Of a DNA stretch of 46,807 bases, positions 1 through 9,600 are shown in pieces (the first letter of the stretch is position 1; every line of letters starts with the position of its first letter). A model generated the notes under the pieces. It searched no databases and was not told where the DNA came from. It saw only the letters and a list, made by a program, of their open reading frames with translations. A program made the position numbers and the translations under genes. This stretch comes from Phocaeicola plebeius (GTDB lineage: Bacteria > Bacteroidota > Bacteroidia > Bacteroidales > Bacteroidaceae): NCBI GenBank assembly GCA_004558305.1, contig SFDG01000019.1:1-46807 (forward strand), given 5' to 3'.

Positions 1-1583
1 CCGATGCAGGCGATGAGGATGTCTGCCTGTGCGGCAGCTGCCACTGCTTTCTCGATTTCGGGGCGGTTCTCCTCCCACCAGTTGTCGTTCTTGTACGGAG
101 CGTAGGTCACTCCCGGTTCATAGATGATGTTTTCCTGACCGAATTTGTGGCAGAGGGCCTCGTAGATGGTGTTGTAGGCCGAGGCGCATTCGTCTGCCTT
201 GTGGCCTTGCCAGCTGTACGACCATCCGCCGTTGAGGCAGCGCATCGAATGGGCGTTCGGACCCGCCAGCAGGATTTTCTTCCCTTTCGCGATGGGCAGC
301 AGGTTGCCTTCGTTCTTCAGCAACACTTCCGATTCCTCGGCTGCCTGTAAGGCAGCGGCAGCGTGTTCGGCGGCGGCGAACTGCTTGTACGGACGGATGT
401 CCCAGTAGGGACGGTCGAACAGTCCGATGCGGTATTTCAGGCGGAGCACCCGTGCTACAGCATCGTCGATACGGCTCATCGGCACTTCGCCTTCTTCCAC
501 CAGCTCTTTCAGGTCATCACAGAAACTCAGCTCGTAAGGTACCATGGACATGTCGATGCCGGCATTGATGGCAATCTTGATGGCCTCTTTCTTCGTGGCG
601 GCGATATGGTCGCGGGTACAGAGGTTGTTGATGTCCGCCCAGTCGGTCACCACCATGCCGTCCCAGTTCAGGTCCTGCTTCAGCCATTGGGTCAGGTATT
701 CATAGTTGGCATGGAACGGCATTCCGTTGTTGATGGACGAGTTGACCATCACGCTCAAGGCTCCTTCGCGGATGGCGGTGAGGAACGGGGCAAAGTGCTT
801 CTCGCGCATGTCGCTCGGGGTGATGGACGATGGCGTGCGGTCCTTGCCCGATACGGGTACACCGTAGCCCATGTAGTGTTTCAGGCAGGCCGATACGTGG
901 TATTCGTCCACCTTGTTCGGGTCGTTGCCTTGGAATCCGCGGACGGCTGCCTTGCCCATTTCAGCATTCACATAGCAGTCCTCGCCGTAGTTCTCCCACA
1001 TGCGCGACCAGCGCGGGTCACGTCCCAGGTCGAGTACCGGAGCGTAGGTCCAGGGAATGCAGCTGGCACGGGTCTCGTAGGCCGAGATGGCAGCTCCCTG
1101 TTCGGTCAGGGCACGGTTGAAGGCAGCCCCCATGTTGATGCCTTGGGGGAAAAGCGTACCGTCGAGCGTGTAAGTGGTCCCGTGAATCTGGTCAACGCCA
1201 TAGATGCAAGGAATACCGATTACCTTCATGGATTTCTCCTGAATCTTACGGATGGTCTCTGCCCATACTTCTTTCTTCTGGGCGACGCTCAGGGGAACGT
1301 TGAGCAGCGAGCCTACCTTGTATTTGCCGATGACGGTATCGAGCAGGGCCTCATCTAACCGGAAGCCGTTTCGGCTGCCTTCCATGTCCGTCACCACATC
1401 GATGGTAATTTCGCACATTTGTCCGATTTTCTCTTCAAGGGTCATTTTCTGTAGCCATTGCCGGATGTTGGCTTCAATGGCCGGGTCGGCAGGGATGGCC
1501 GGTGGTGGCGTTTGCGCCAGGGTCGGGCAGGTGCTTCCCATTGCCAGCACGGCTGCCGTGACGAGTGTTTTCATGTTTTTCAT
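1..1583 (-). CDS. Glycoside hydrolase family 3 beta-glycosidase (3' end beyond window)
   Basis: Probably a secreted or periplasmic exo-beta-glycosidase of the GH3 beta-glucosidase type. I translated the minus strand from the ATG at 1583-1581. The product begins MKNMKTLVTAAVLAMG, a signal peptide ending near TLAQ. It then shows GH3 TIM-barrel landmarks: KIGQM, GIPCIYGVDQIHG, and DGMVVTDW. The aspartate of TDW (about residue 314, codon 642-644) is the expected nucleophile. The second alpha/beta domain follows (EVLLKNEGNLLPI), and the frame stays open to base 1, so the C-terminus is missing. A TAGCTTTG -7 box lies at 1626-1619. The gene is divergent from the phosphate transporter. The natural substrate cannot be told from sequence; beta-glucosidase and beta-xylosidase are both possible. 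Confidence 0.93.
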   Translation of the reverse strand, partial: MKNMKTLVTAAVLAMGSTCPTLAQTPPPAIPADPAIEANIRQWLQKMTLEEKIGQMCEITIDVVTDMEGSRNGFRLDEALLDTVIGKYKVGSLLNVPLSVAQKKEVWAETIRKIQEKSMKVIGIPCIYGVDQIHGTTYTLDGTLFPQGINMGAAFNRALTEQGAAISAYETRASCIPWTYAPVLDLGRDPRWSRMWENYGEDCYVNAEMGKAAVRGFQGNDPNKVDEYHVSACLKHYMGYGVPVSGKDRTPSSITPSDMREKHFAPFLTAIREGALSVMVNSSINNGMPFHANYEYLTQWLKQDLNWDGMVVTDWADINNLCTRDHIAATKKEAIKIAINAGIDMSMVPYELSFCDDLKELVEEGEVPMSRIDDAVARVLRLKYRIGLFDRPYWDIRPYKQFAAAEHAAAALQAAEESEVLLKNEGNLLPIAKGKKILLAGPNAHSMRCLNGGWSYSWQGHKADECASAYNTIYEALCHKFGQENIIYEPGVTYAPYKNDNWWEENRPEIEKAVAAAAQADILIACI

Positions 1584-1618
1584 GATGCAATCTTGTTTTA
1601 TGAATGATTTGTTGTCTG

Positions 1619-1626
1619 CAAAGCTA
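1619..1626 (-). promoter_or_regulatory. Putative -7 box of the GH3 gene
   Basis: The minus strand reads TAGCTTTG, matching the Bacteroidetes -7 consensus TAnnTTTG, 36 bases upstream of the GH3 ATG. No TTG was found at the usual 19-21 base distance, so the -33 element is weak or absent. Confidence 0.5.
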
Positions 1627-1800
1627 TGGATAAAATTCGTTCCGGCGGGCTCCAAATGTTGACAATTCATGTATGATTTGTTGCATGGCAACATTATTTT
1701 ATCTTTTTTGAATGATTCAGGGCCTCTTGTAGTCAGCCGCTTGTCTTGTCGTGTAACAGAAATGTAATAGATATGTCTTTATGTGGAAACATCGGATGAA

Positions 1801-1808
1801 TACTTTTG
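1801..1808 (+). promoter_or_regulatory. Putative -7 box of the phosphate transporter gene
   Basis: TACTTTTG matches TAnnTTTG. Transcription from it would start just before the ATG at 1844. This rules out the upstream in-frame ATG at 1781 as the translation start. The -33 region is only T-rich (TTTATG). Confidence 0.6.
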
Positions 1809-1843
1809 CAGCGAATAAAAGCATCAACTATTCAAGTTATTAT

Positions 1844-4132
1844 ATGGAAACAATCTATTTGGGAATCGTTATTTTCCTGTTCATGCTGGCAGTGTTCGAC
1901 CTGCTGGTGGGTGTCAGCAATGATGCCGTGAACTTCATGAGTTCGGCCGTGGGAGCCAAAGTAGCCAATTTCAAGACCATCATCATCGTGGCTGCCGTCG
2001 GGGTATTTGCCGGAGCCATCATGAGCAACGGCATGATGGACATTGCCCGTCACGGCATTTTCCAACCCGACAATTTCAGCTTCTACGACATCATGTGCAT
2101 CCTGCTGGCAGTGATGGTGACCGATGTGGTGCTGTTGGATGTGTTCAACACCCTGGGACTTCCTACTTCCACGACTGTGTCGATGGTGTTCGAACTGCTG
2201 GGCGGTACGTTTATCCTGGCCTTGCTGAAGCTGGTGGGCGACGAAACGGGACTGCTCTCGTTGGACGACCTGATGAATACGGAGAAAGCCTTGTCCGTCA
2301 TCATGGGTATCTTCCTGTCGGTCGCCATCGCCTTCATCGTGGGCTCGATCGTACAGTACATCGCCCGTCTGGTGTTCAGCTTCAACTACCGCAAGCACCT
2401 GTCGTGGACCATCGGCATATTCGGCGGCATTGCGGTGACCTCTCTTTCCTATTTCGTCTTAATCAAGGGGGTGGCCAAGGCTCCTTTCATGCCTGCCGAG
2501 GCAATGCAGTGGATTGACGGGCATACCTCATGGCTGGTCATCGCCTGCTTTGTCTTCTTTACCTTGTTGATGCAGGTTCTCCACTGGTGCAAGGTCAATG
2601 TGTTCAAGGTCATCATCCTGCTGGGCACTTTCTCGTTGGCACTGGCATTTGCCGGCAACGACCTGGTGAACTTCATTGGTGTTCCGTTGGCAGGGTTCTC
2701 CGCTTATACGGACTATGTAGCGAACGGGACGGACATGGGCATTCATGGCTTCAAGATGGCTTCGCTGATGGAGTCGGCCAAGACGCCCGCCATCTTCCTG
2801 TTTGCGGCAGGGGTGATCATGGTCTATGCACTGGCTACCTCGAAAAAGGCAAAGAATGTCATCAAGACCTCGGTCGATCTGGCCCGTCAGGAAGAAGGCG
2901 ACGAGATGTTCGGTTCGTCGGCGTTGGCCCGTAGCATCGTACGCCGTGCCACAGCCATCAATGAATTCCTGGAACGGGTGGTGCCACAGAGTGTACGGCG
3001 TTGGATAGACAGCCGCTTCTGCAAGGACGAGATGATTCTCGATGACGGGGCAGCATTCGACCTGGTTCGTGCATCAGTCAACCTGGTATTGTCGGGACTG
3101 CTCATCATCATCGGTACCACCATGAAGTTGCCGCTTTCCACCACCTATGTGACCTTCATCGTAGCGATGGGTTCTTCACTGGCCGACCGTGCCTGGGGAC
3201 GCGAGAGTGCCGTTTACCGCATCACCGGTATGCTGTCCGTCATCGGCGGATGGTTCATCACCGCCTTCGTAGCTTTTACCATCTGTGCCTTCGTTACCGT
3301 GACCATGTATTATGCCGGTTTTGCCGCTATGCTGGCCTTCATTGTGCTGGCCGTGTTCCTGCTGATACGCAGTAACCGTCGCTATGCCCGCAAACAGCAG
3401 GAGGAGAGTCAGGACGACACGTTCCGCCGCATGATGACCACCAAAGACCGTGCGGAAGCCTTGTCGCTGCTGCGTCAGCACGTACGGGAAACGCTTTGCC
3501 AGTACATGGAATTCACCGAAAATACGTACCGCTCGCTGACGGTCGCTTTTGTGCACCAGAAGTTGCGGGAACTGCGCAAGGTGGACAACAAGACCGACAA
3601 TGCCCGGAAGATGCTGAAGAAGCGCCGTCGCAAGGAACTGCTGGGGTTGCGACGTCTGCCCATCAACCTGGCCTTGGAAAAGAATACGTGGTTCCACTTG
3701 GGCAGCAACAGTTGTGAACAGATGCTGTACTGCCTGAAACGCATCAATGACCCGTGTCAGGAACATGTGGACAACAACTTCAATCCGATTCCGCAGGTGT
3801 GCATCGACGAGTTCACTCCCTTGCGCGACCAGCTTTGCCTGCTGATGGAACGGGCGCGGACGGCCATTGCACTCAACGACTATTCCGAGACCGACCAGAT
3901 TCTCCGCGAGGGGGACGATCTGAAGAACCGCATCTCTGCCCTGCGCAAGCAACAGATGAACCGGATGCAGGAGTCGGCCAGCAACGACCTGAAGGTGCTG
4001 ATGGTCTATCTGAACCTCTTGCAGGAATCGCAGGAATTGGTCAGCATCTGGCGTCACCTGCTTCGCGCCAGCCGTTTCTTCCAGAACGATTATGTGCCGC
4101 AGGAAGCTGCACTGTTGAGTCTGGCGGAATGA
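1844..4132 (+). CDS. PiT-family inorganic phosphate transporter with C-terminal PhoU-like domain
   Basis: Inner-membrane phosphate:cation symporter of about 762 residues. It carries the duplicated PiT signatures: GVSNDAVNFMSSAVGAKVA near the N-terminus and AGNDLVNFIGVPLAGFSAY in the middle. A later LSTTYVTFIVAMGSSLADRA segment belongs to the second half. About ten or more hydrophobic helices precede a cytoplasmic tail (roughly residues 520-762) rich in charged helices that resembles PhoU. Simple PiT proteins have 400-500 residues, so the tail is an added domain, as seen in other Bacteroidetes homologues. I chose the start METIYLG because the promoter -7 box at 1801 lies downstream of the earlier ATG. 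A strong terminator follows, so it is probably monocistronic. Phosphate is the family substrate; I see nothing specific that proves it here. Confidence 0.9.
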   Translation: METIYLGIVIFLFMLAVFDLLVGVSNDAVNFMSSAVGAKVANFKTIIIVAAVGVFAGAIMSNGMMDIARHGIFQPDNFSFYDIMCILLAVMVTDVVLLDVFNTLGLPTSTTVSMVFELLGGTFILALLKLVGDETGLLSLDDLMNTEKALSVIMGIFLSVAIAFIVGSIVQYIARLVFSFNYRKHLSWTIGIFGGIAVTSLSYFVLIKGVAKAPFMPAEAMQWIDGHTSWLVIACFVFFTLLMQVLHWCKVNVFKVIILLGTFSLALAFAGNDLVNFIGVPLAGFSAYTDYVANGTDMGIHGFKMASLMESAKTPAIFLFAAGVIMVYALATSKKAKNVIKTSVDLARQEEGDEMFGSSALARSIVRRATAINEFLERVVPQSVRRWIDSRFCKDEMILDDGAAFDLVRASVNLVLSGLLIIIGTTMKLPLSTTYVTFIVAMGSSLADRAWGRESAVYRITGMLSVIGGWFITAFVAFTICAFVTVTMYYAGFAAMLAFIVLAVFLLIRSNRRYARKQQEESQDDTFRRMMTTKDRAEALSLLRQHVRETLCQYMEFTENTYRSLTVAFVHQKLRELRKVDNKTDNARKMLKKRRRKELLGLRRLPINLALEKNTWFHLGSNSCEQMLYCLKRINDPCQEHVDNNFNPIPQVCIDEFTPLRDQLCLLMERARTAIALNDYSETDQILREGDDLKNRISALRKQQMNRMQESASNDLKVLMVYLNLLQESQELVSIWRHLLRASRFFQNDYVPQEAALLSLAE

Positions 4133-4172
4133 TTCTTTCGCTGGCCGTATGTCAAAGCATAAAGAATATGAT

Positions 4173-4213
4173 TTCCCCCGTAGATGTTTCGGTGTCTACG
4201 GGGGAAGTTTTTT
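4173..4213 (+). terminator. Rho-independent terminator after the phosphate transporter
   Basis: A perfect 12-bp stem (4173-4184 with 4195-4206, C5/G5 core) with a 10-base loop is followed by GTTTTTT. This is a textbook intrinsic terminator 40 bases after the stop codon. Confidence 0.92.
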
Positions 4214-4333
4214 CTTTCAATCATCGCCTGTATGGATGTAAGGTGCTTGGCGAGAATCTCCATCCTTCAGGAGAAGAGGATCCATAAAGGCAATTTCAAT
4301 TCGGGGCAGGAATTCAGAAAACCTATTCTGTCC

Positions 4334-4364
4334 TTGGACTTTTGAATCTTTTTCCATATATTTG
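4334..4364 (+). promoter_or_regulatory. Promoter of the GH97 gene, with a long 5' leader
   Basis: TTG at 4334-4336, a 20-base spacer, then TATATTTG at 4357-4364, which is an exact fit to the Bacteroidetes consensus. The predicted leader to the ATG at 4538 is about 165 bases, longer than usual. In the gap 4214-4537 I found no other gene and no structure I could name. Confidence 0.72.
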
Positions 4365-4537
4365 CCTTGGATAATCATGTAAAGTCAGATAACTATTGTC
4401 GCCGGGACTTCCTGTGGAGACGGTGGCCAAGGCTTCGGGTCTTCAAGAGGAGGAGTTAAAAGGCTTTTCTTGAATATCTGTTGTAGGCTGTTTGTTGACA
4501 GATATAAATAATAACCTTAATTATACGGAAAAACAAC

Positions 4538-6565
4538 ATGAAATTATTGACGTCTTTTTGTCTGATTCTTTCCACGATGTGGATGGTTTCTTGTTCTTCG
4601 CTATCCGACACCCGGGTCACTTCGCCGGACGGACGGATTTCTCTTTCTTTCACACTGGATGAACAGGCTGCGCCGGTGTATCAGGTGGATGTGGAGGAAC
4701 ATCCCTTTCTTCTTCCTTCGCGTTTGGGCTTTTGCGATGCGGAGGGACATCCGTTGTCACAGGGCTTCCAGGTCCGGGATGTGGATTTTTCATCTGTTGA
4801 CGAAAACTGGACCCAGCCTTGGGGAGAGAACAAGGAACTGCGCAACTGCTACAACGAGATGGCAGTGACCTTGGACAATGAGGCAGGCATTCGCCTGCTG
4901 CTGCGTTTCCGCCTGTTCGATGACGGCTTGGGCTTCCGCTATGAATACGATGTTCCCGGGGTGGACAGCCTGTTGTTGACGGATGAACTGACGACGTTTG
5001 CGCTGGCGGCAGCTGACGGGCCTTCCTGGTCTATCCCCGCTCATTATGATACCTACGAATTGCTGTACCGGTCGATGCCGCTGGCCGAGGTGGAAACGGC
5101 TAACACCCCGATGACGTTTCAAGTGGCCGGTCAGTATGCCAGCATCCACGAGGCTGCGTTGACCGACTTTCCGGAAATGACCTTGCAACGGGTCACTCCC
5201 GGTTGCTTCAAGGCGGAATTGGCTCCTTGGCCCGACGGTATCAAGGCCCGGTTTGCCGGAGGACATTTTGTGACTCCTTGGCGGACGGTGCAGCTGGCGG
5301 AAGAGGCGGTAGGACTGATCAATTCTTCCCTGCTCCTGAATCTTAACGAGCCTTGCGTCTTGCCGTCTGCCGACTGGATTCGTCCCATGAAATATGTGGG
5401 CATCTGGTGGGGCATGCACCTGGGCATAGAAGGATGGGCCATGGGCGACCGTCACGGAGCGACGACCGCCAATGCCTTGCGTCACATCGATTTTGCGGCA
5501 GCCAATCAGATTGAAGCCGTCATGTTCGAGGGCTGGAATCAGGGCTGGGAGAACTGGGGCGGCAACCAGGTATTTGACTATACCCAGCCGTACGAGGACT
5601 TCGACATGGAGAAGATTGCTGCTTATGCGGCCGAGAAAGGAGTGCAGATTATCGGTCATCACGAGACGGGAGGAAATATCTTCAACTACGAACGGCAGTT
5701 GGACAAGGCCTTCGGGTGGTATGCAGCCCATGGAATTCATTCGGTGAAGACCGGATATGCCGGCGGCCTGCCCCAGGGGCACAACCACCACGGGCAGTTC
5801 AATGTACGCCATTACCGCAAGGTGGTTCAGAAGGCAGCTGAATACCGTCTCACCATCGATGCACACGAACCAATCAAGGATACCGGCATACGGCGTACCT
5901 ATCCGAACATGATGACGCGTGAGGGGGCCCGGGGCATGGAGTGGAACGCTTGGAGTGAAGGGAATCCTCCCAGCCATCATGTGCTGTTGCCGTTTACTCG
6001 TCTTCTGGCCGGACCGATGGACTATACACCGGGTATTTTTGACATCCTGTACGAGCGGGCGAAGAAGAGTCCGCTGCGCAAGCAGTGGAACATGCGCGAC
6101 AGCAAGGATTGCCGGGTCAATACGACCCTGGCCAAACAGATTGCCTTGTGGGTTATTCTCTATTCTCCGCTGCAGATGGCCTCTGACCTGATTGAGAACT
6201 ACGAAGGGCATCCGGCCTTCCAGTTCTTCCGCGACTTTGATGCCGATTGTGACTGGTCGAAGGCGGTGGCAGGAGAACCGGGCGAATATGTGGCGATTGT
6301 GCGCAGGGCAGGCGAGAAGTACTTCTTCGGTGCTGCTACCAACGAAGAGGCCCGTTCCATGGCATTGAAGCTGGACTTCCTGCAACCGGGACAGACCTAT
6401 CGCGCCGTAGTCTATGCCGATGCTCCTGATGCCGATTGGGAAACGAATCCCACGGCGTATGTCATCCGTGAGCAGTCCGTCACTTCCAATGATTCTTTGG
6501 ACATCCGTATGGCCCGAGGCGGCGGTCAGGCCATCACCTTCCTGCCTGTTACGGGAACGGAATAA
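4538..6565 (+). CDS. Glycoside hydrolase family 97 alpha-glycosidase (SusB-type, inverting set)
   Basis: A 675-residue lipoprotein; the signal peptide ends in a lipobox with Cys19 (WMVSCSS). The protein has an N-terminal beta-sandwich followed by a TIM barrel. Four glutamates, E376 (GHHETGG), E444 (DAHEP), E462 (EGARG) and E468 (GMEWNAW), are spaced 68, 18 and 6 residues apart. This is almost the spacing of E439, E508, E526 and E532 in B. thetaiotaomicron SusB, as I recall it. The position where retaining GH97 enzymes have the nucleophilic aspartate reads SVKTGYAG, with glycine. It is therefore likely an inverting alpha-glucosidase-like enzyme rather than a retaining alpha-galactosidase. The gene is convergent with the hybrid regulator. 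No SusCD partner is adjacent, so whether it serves the pectin locus is open. Confidence 0.92.
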   Translation: MKLLTSFCLILSTMWMVSCSSLSDTRVTSPDGRISLSFTLDEQAAPVYQVDVEEHPFLLPSRLGFCDAEGHPLSQGFQVRDVDFSSVDENWTQPWGENKELRNCYNEMAVTLDNEAGIRLLLRFRLFDDGLGFRYEYDVPGVDSLLLTDELTTFALAAADGPSWSIPAHYDTYELLYRSMPLAEVETANTPMTFQVAGQYASIHEAALTDFPEMTLQRVTPGCFKAELAPWPDGIKARFAGGHFVTPWRTVQLAEEAVGLINSSLLLNLNEPCVLPSADWIRPMKYVGIWWGMHLGIEGWAMGDRHGATTANALRHIDFAAANQIEAVMFEGWNQGWENWGGNQVFDYTQPYEDFDMEKIAAYAAEKGVQIIGHHETGGNIFNYERQLDKAFGWYAAHGIHSVKTGYAGGLPQGHNHHGQFNVRHYRKVVQKAAEYRLTIDAHEPIKDTGIRRTYPNMMTREGARGMEWNAWSEGNPPSHHVLLPFTRLLAGPMDYTPGIFDILYERAKKSPLRKQWNMRDSKDCRVNTTLAKQIALWVILYSPLQMASDLIENYEGHPAFQFFRDFDADCDWSKAVAGEPGEYVAIVRRAGEKYFFGAATNEEARSMALKLDFLQPGQTYRAVVYADAPDADWETNPTAYVIREQSVTSNDSLDIRMARGGGQAITFLPVTGTE

Positions 6566-6601
6566 AACGATAGTGATAGCAGATGATTTTTGCTGGAGAG
6601 T

Positions 6602-6625
6602 AGCACCGGGTTTATTTCCGGTGCT
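6602..6625. terminator. Hairpin between convergent GH97 and hybrid regulator genes
   Basis: AGCACCGG (6602-6609) pairs with CCGGTGCT (6618-6625). The stop codon of the minus-strand regulator lies in the loop. There is no strong T-tract on either side, so use as a bidirectional terminator is plausible but not certain. Confidence 0.5.
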
Positions 6626-9600
6626 GCTCTTTGTATTCTGTCGGGGTCATGCCAAACCGGTGCTTGAAGCATTTGCTGAAGTAGCGCGGGTCGTTGATGC
6701 CCACCATATAGGCAATTTGCGTCATGTTATAGTCACCGGTTTCGATGAGACGGGCAGCTCGCTGCACACGCATCTCCTTGATGAACTCGATAGGAGCCAG
6801 GCCGGTCAGTGACTTCAGCTTCTTGAAGAAGACGGAACGGCTGACGGCCAGTTCCTGCACGAGGTCGTCCACCAGCAGGTCGCCGTTGTCCATGTTCTTC
6901 TCCATCAGTTCGGTCAGCCGTTCCATGAACCTGCGGTCCTGGGGGGACATGCTGTCTTCCGTTTCCTTCCGTTTCTGTTCCTCGGCAGGGGTGCGTTCGT
7001 CGTCCATGAGGTGCGTGCGGTAGAATTCCTGCAGCCGCTGCCGGCAGGACAGGAGGCTCTCTACGCGGGTTTCGAGGTAGGTAGCGCTGAAGGGCTTGGT
7101 GATGTAGCTCTCGGCTCCCAGCCCGATACCTTTCAGCCGGGTGCCCATGTCGGTCTTGGCGGTGAGGACGACGATTGGGATATGGCTGGTATCCAGTTGG
7201 CTACGCAGTTCCTGCAGGAGCTGGATGCCGTCCATACGAGGCATCATGACATCCGTGATGATGATGTCGGGAACGTATTTCCGTGCCTTTTCCAAGCCAT
7301 CCTGACCGTCGGAAGCCTCGACAATGTGGAAGTGAGGGGCAAAGACGGTGCGCAGGAAATGGCGCAGTTCGAGATTGTCCTCGACGAGGAGCATGTTCTT
7401 CTGTTCTGCGGTGGGGGAAGCGGGACTGGCGGCATCGTCTGTCTGCGCATCGGAGGAAGGGTCGGTCGGCAGCTCTACGCCGTCGTTCACGATGAACTCG
7501 GTGTCGGGGCGATAGTGCTCTTTCCCTTTCTTGAACTCAATGCTGAAACAGCTGCCTTCTCCTTCCTTGCTATCCACGGTGATGTGGGCCTGGTGCATGT
7601 CTACCAGTTCCTTGACCAGCGACAGACCGATGCCTGAACTGTTGGCGGTGAAGAGGTGCTTGTCCAGCAGGTTCTCGAACCGGACGAAGAGGGAGGACTG
7701 GCGGTTTTGGGGGATGCCGATGCCCTGGTCCTGTACGCCGATGGCTGCCGACTGCTCGTTTTCATGGATGAAGACTGTGATGGCTTTTCCGTCAGGGGTA
7801 TACTTGAAGGCATTCGAGAGCAGGTTGAAGATGATTTTCTCCACTTTGTCCGGATCAATCCATAGCTTGAGCGAAGTGCATTCGCTTTCGAAAAGAAAAT
7901 CCATCTTGTGTTCGGCTGCGATAGTCTCGAAATTGTCCATGACTTGACGGACAAAGGGAACGATGTCAATCTGTTCCACCCGGAGCTTCATCTTGTTGTT
8001 CTGTATCTTGCGGAAGTCCAGTATCTGGTTCACCAGCCGGAGCATGCGGTCGGTGTTGCGTTCTACTACTTGCAGTTGCTCCCGTGCTTCGGGGGTCAGG
8101 TCGTGGTGTTTGAGGAGGTGTTCCACCGGACCGGCGATGAGGGTGAGGGGGGTGCGCAGCTCGTGGGAAATGTTGGTGAAGAAACGCAGCTTGAGGTTGG
8201 TGAGCTGCTGCTCGACAGACACTTCGTGCTTGAGGCGATAGATGATAAAGAGGATGTAGGTGCCTCCTGCCAGTACGAGCAGGAACAGGACACCGTAGAG
8301 GACATAGGCCATAGGGGTTTCGTTGAACGTGGGACTGACGTGCAGCCGCAGTTCGCGGATGTTGTCGACCCATATTCCTGCACTGTTGGTGGAGCGTACC
8401 TGGAAGGTGTAGTCACCATGAGGCAGGTTGGTGTAAGTGGCCACGCGCAGCTTGTCGGTGTAGTTCCAGTCCTTGTCGAAACCGTCCATGCGGTAGGCGT
8501 AGCGGATGTTTTCGGGGAAGGTGAAGTCCAGGGCTGCGAACTGGAGGGAGAAGGTGTTCTGCGACGGCTCCAGCTGGAGCCGGCTGAGGGTGTTCAGCGA
8601 CTCTGTCAGCGGTGAGCCCTCACCGATGGTGGCCACCTGGCCGGCAATCTTCAGGACGGAAAAGACGATGTCGGGGATATAGCGGTTCTTGTGGATGTTT
8701 TCGGGACGGAACAGCAGGACACCCCGGTTGGAGCCGAACAGAAGGTATCCGTTGCTGAGGGGAAGGGCGGTGCTTTCTTCGAAGACAAGGTCTTCGCCCA
8801 GTTCCTGACGGAGGTAGTTGTCGAAATGGTGTGTCTTTAGGTTGAAGCAGCTCAGGCCGTTTTCCGTGCCGATCCACAGATTGCCCGCGTTGTCTTCCAC
8901 CAGCGAGTAAAGTACGTCGGTAGGGAGCCCGTCGTGCAGGGTGTACGATTCGAACTGTGCCTGCCCCTCTTCGTTGAAGTCCTTCAGCCGCATTAGTCCG
9001 CCGCCGAAGGACGCAAAGAACAGTTCGCCACGGCGGGTGAGGAGGATGTCATAGACATTATTTTCGCCAGGACCGTCGGGCTTGCCCGGTTCGCGTTCAT
9101 AGAGATGGAAGCGGATGTCTTCGGCTTTGGAGAAGTGTTCGCTGAATGCCAGCAGTCCGTTGGCGGTGGCTACCCAGAGATGTCCGGTCGTATCTCTCAC
9201 CATGCGGCGGGCCTTGCTGCACCGCTCCATGGGGTATGACTTGAGGTTGTTTCGGCTGTTGATGAACCGGACGGTTCCGTCGGCCTTCCGATCCAGGTAG
9301 TTGATGCCGTCGGCGAAGGTGACTACCCACAGTCGGCCTTTCCCGTCTTCCATGATGTCGTACACGCTGTTGCTGCTTAGGCTGTACATGTCGTCGGGAT
9401 CGAAGGTGAAGCGTTCCATCCGGTAGGCAGGCAGGTCGCCCTGGAGGTGCAGGATGCCTTGCCCCTTGGTGGCAATCCAGATGTCGCCGTGGGTGTCCTG
9501 GATGATTTTGTAGGCCACCCCGATGAAGGGCGTTCCTTGTCGGGCGATGCGTCCGTCGAGAGTGAGGTATCCCAGGTGCTGGTTTTCGGCAGTATAGACA

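Noticed and set aside
1781..1843. Upstream ATG as start of the phosphate transporter
   Set aside because: The promoter -7 box lies downstream of it, and the extra residues are not conserved-looking.
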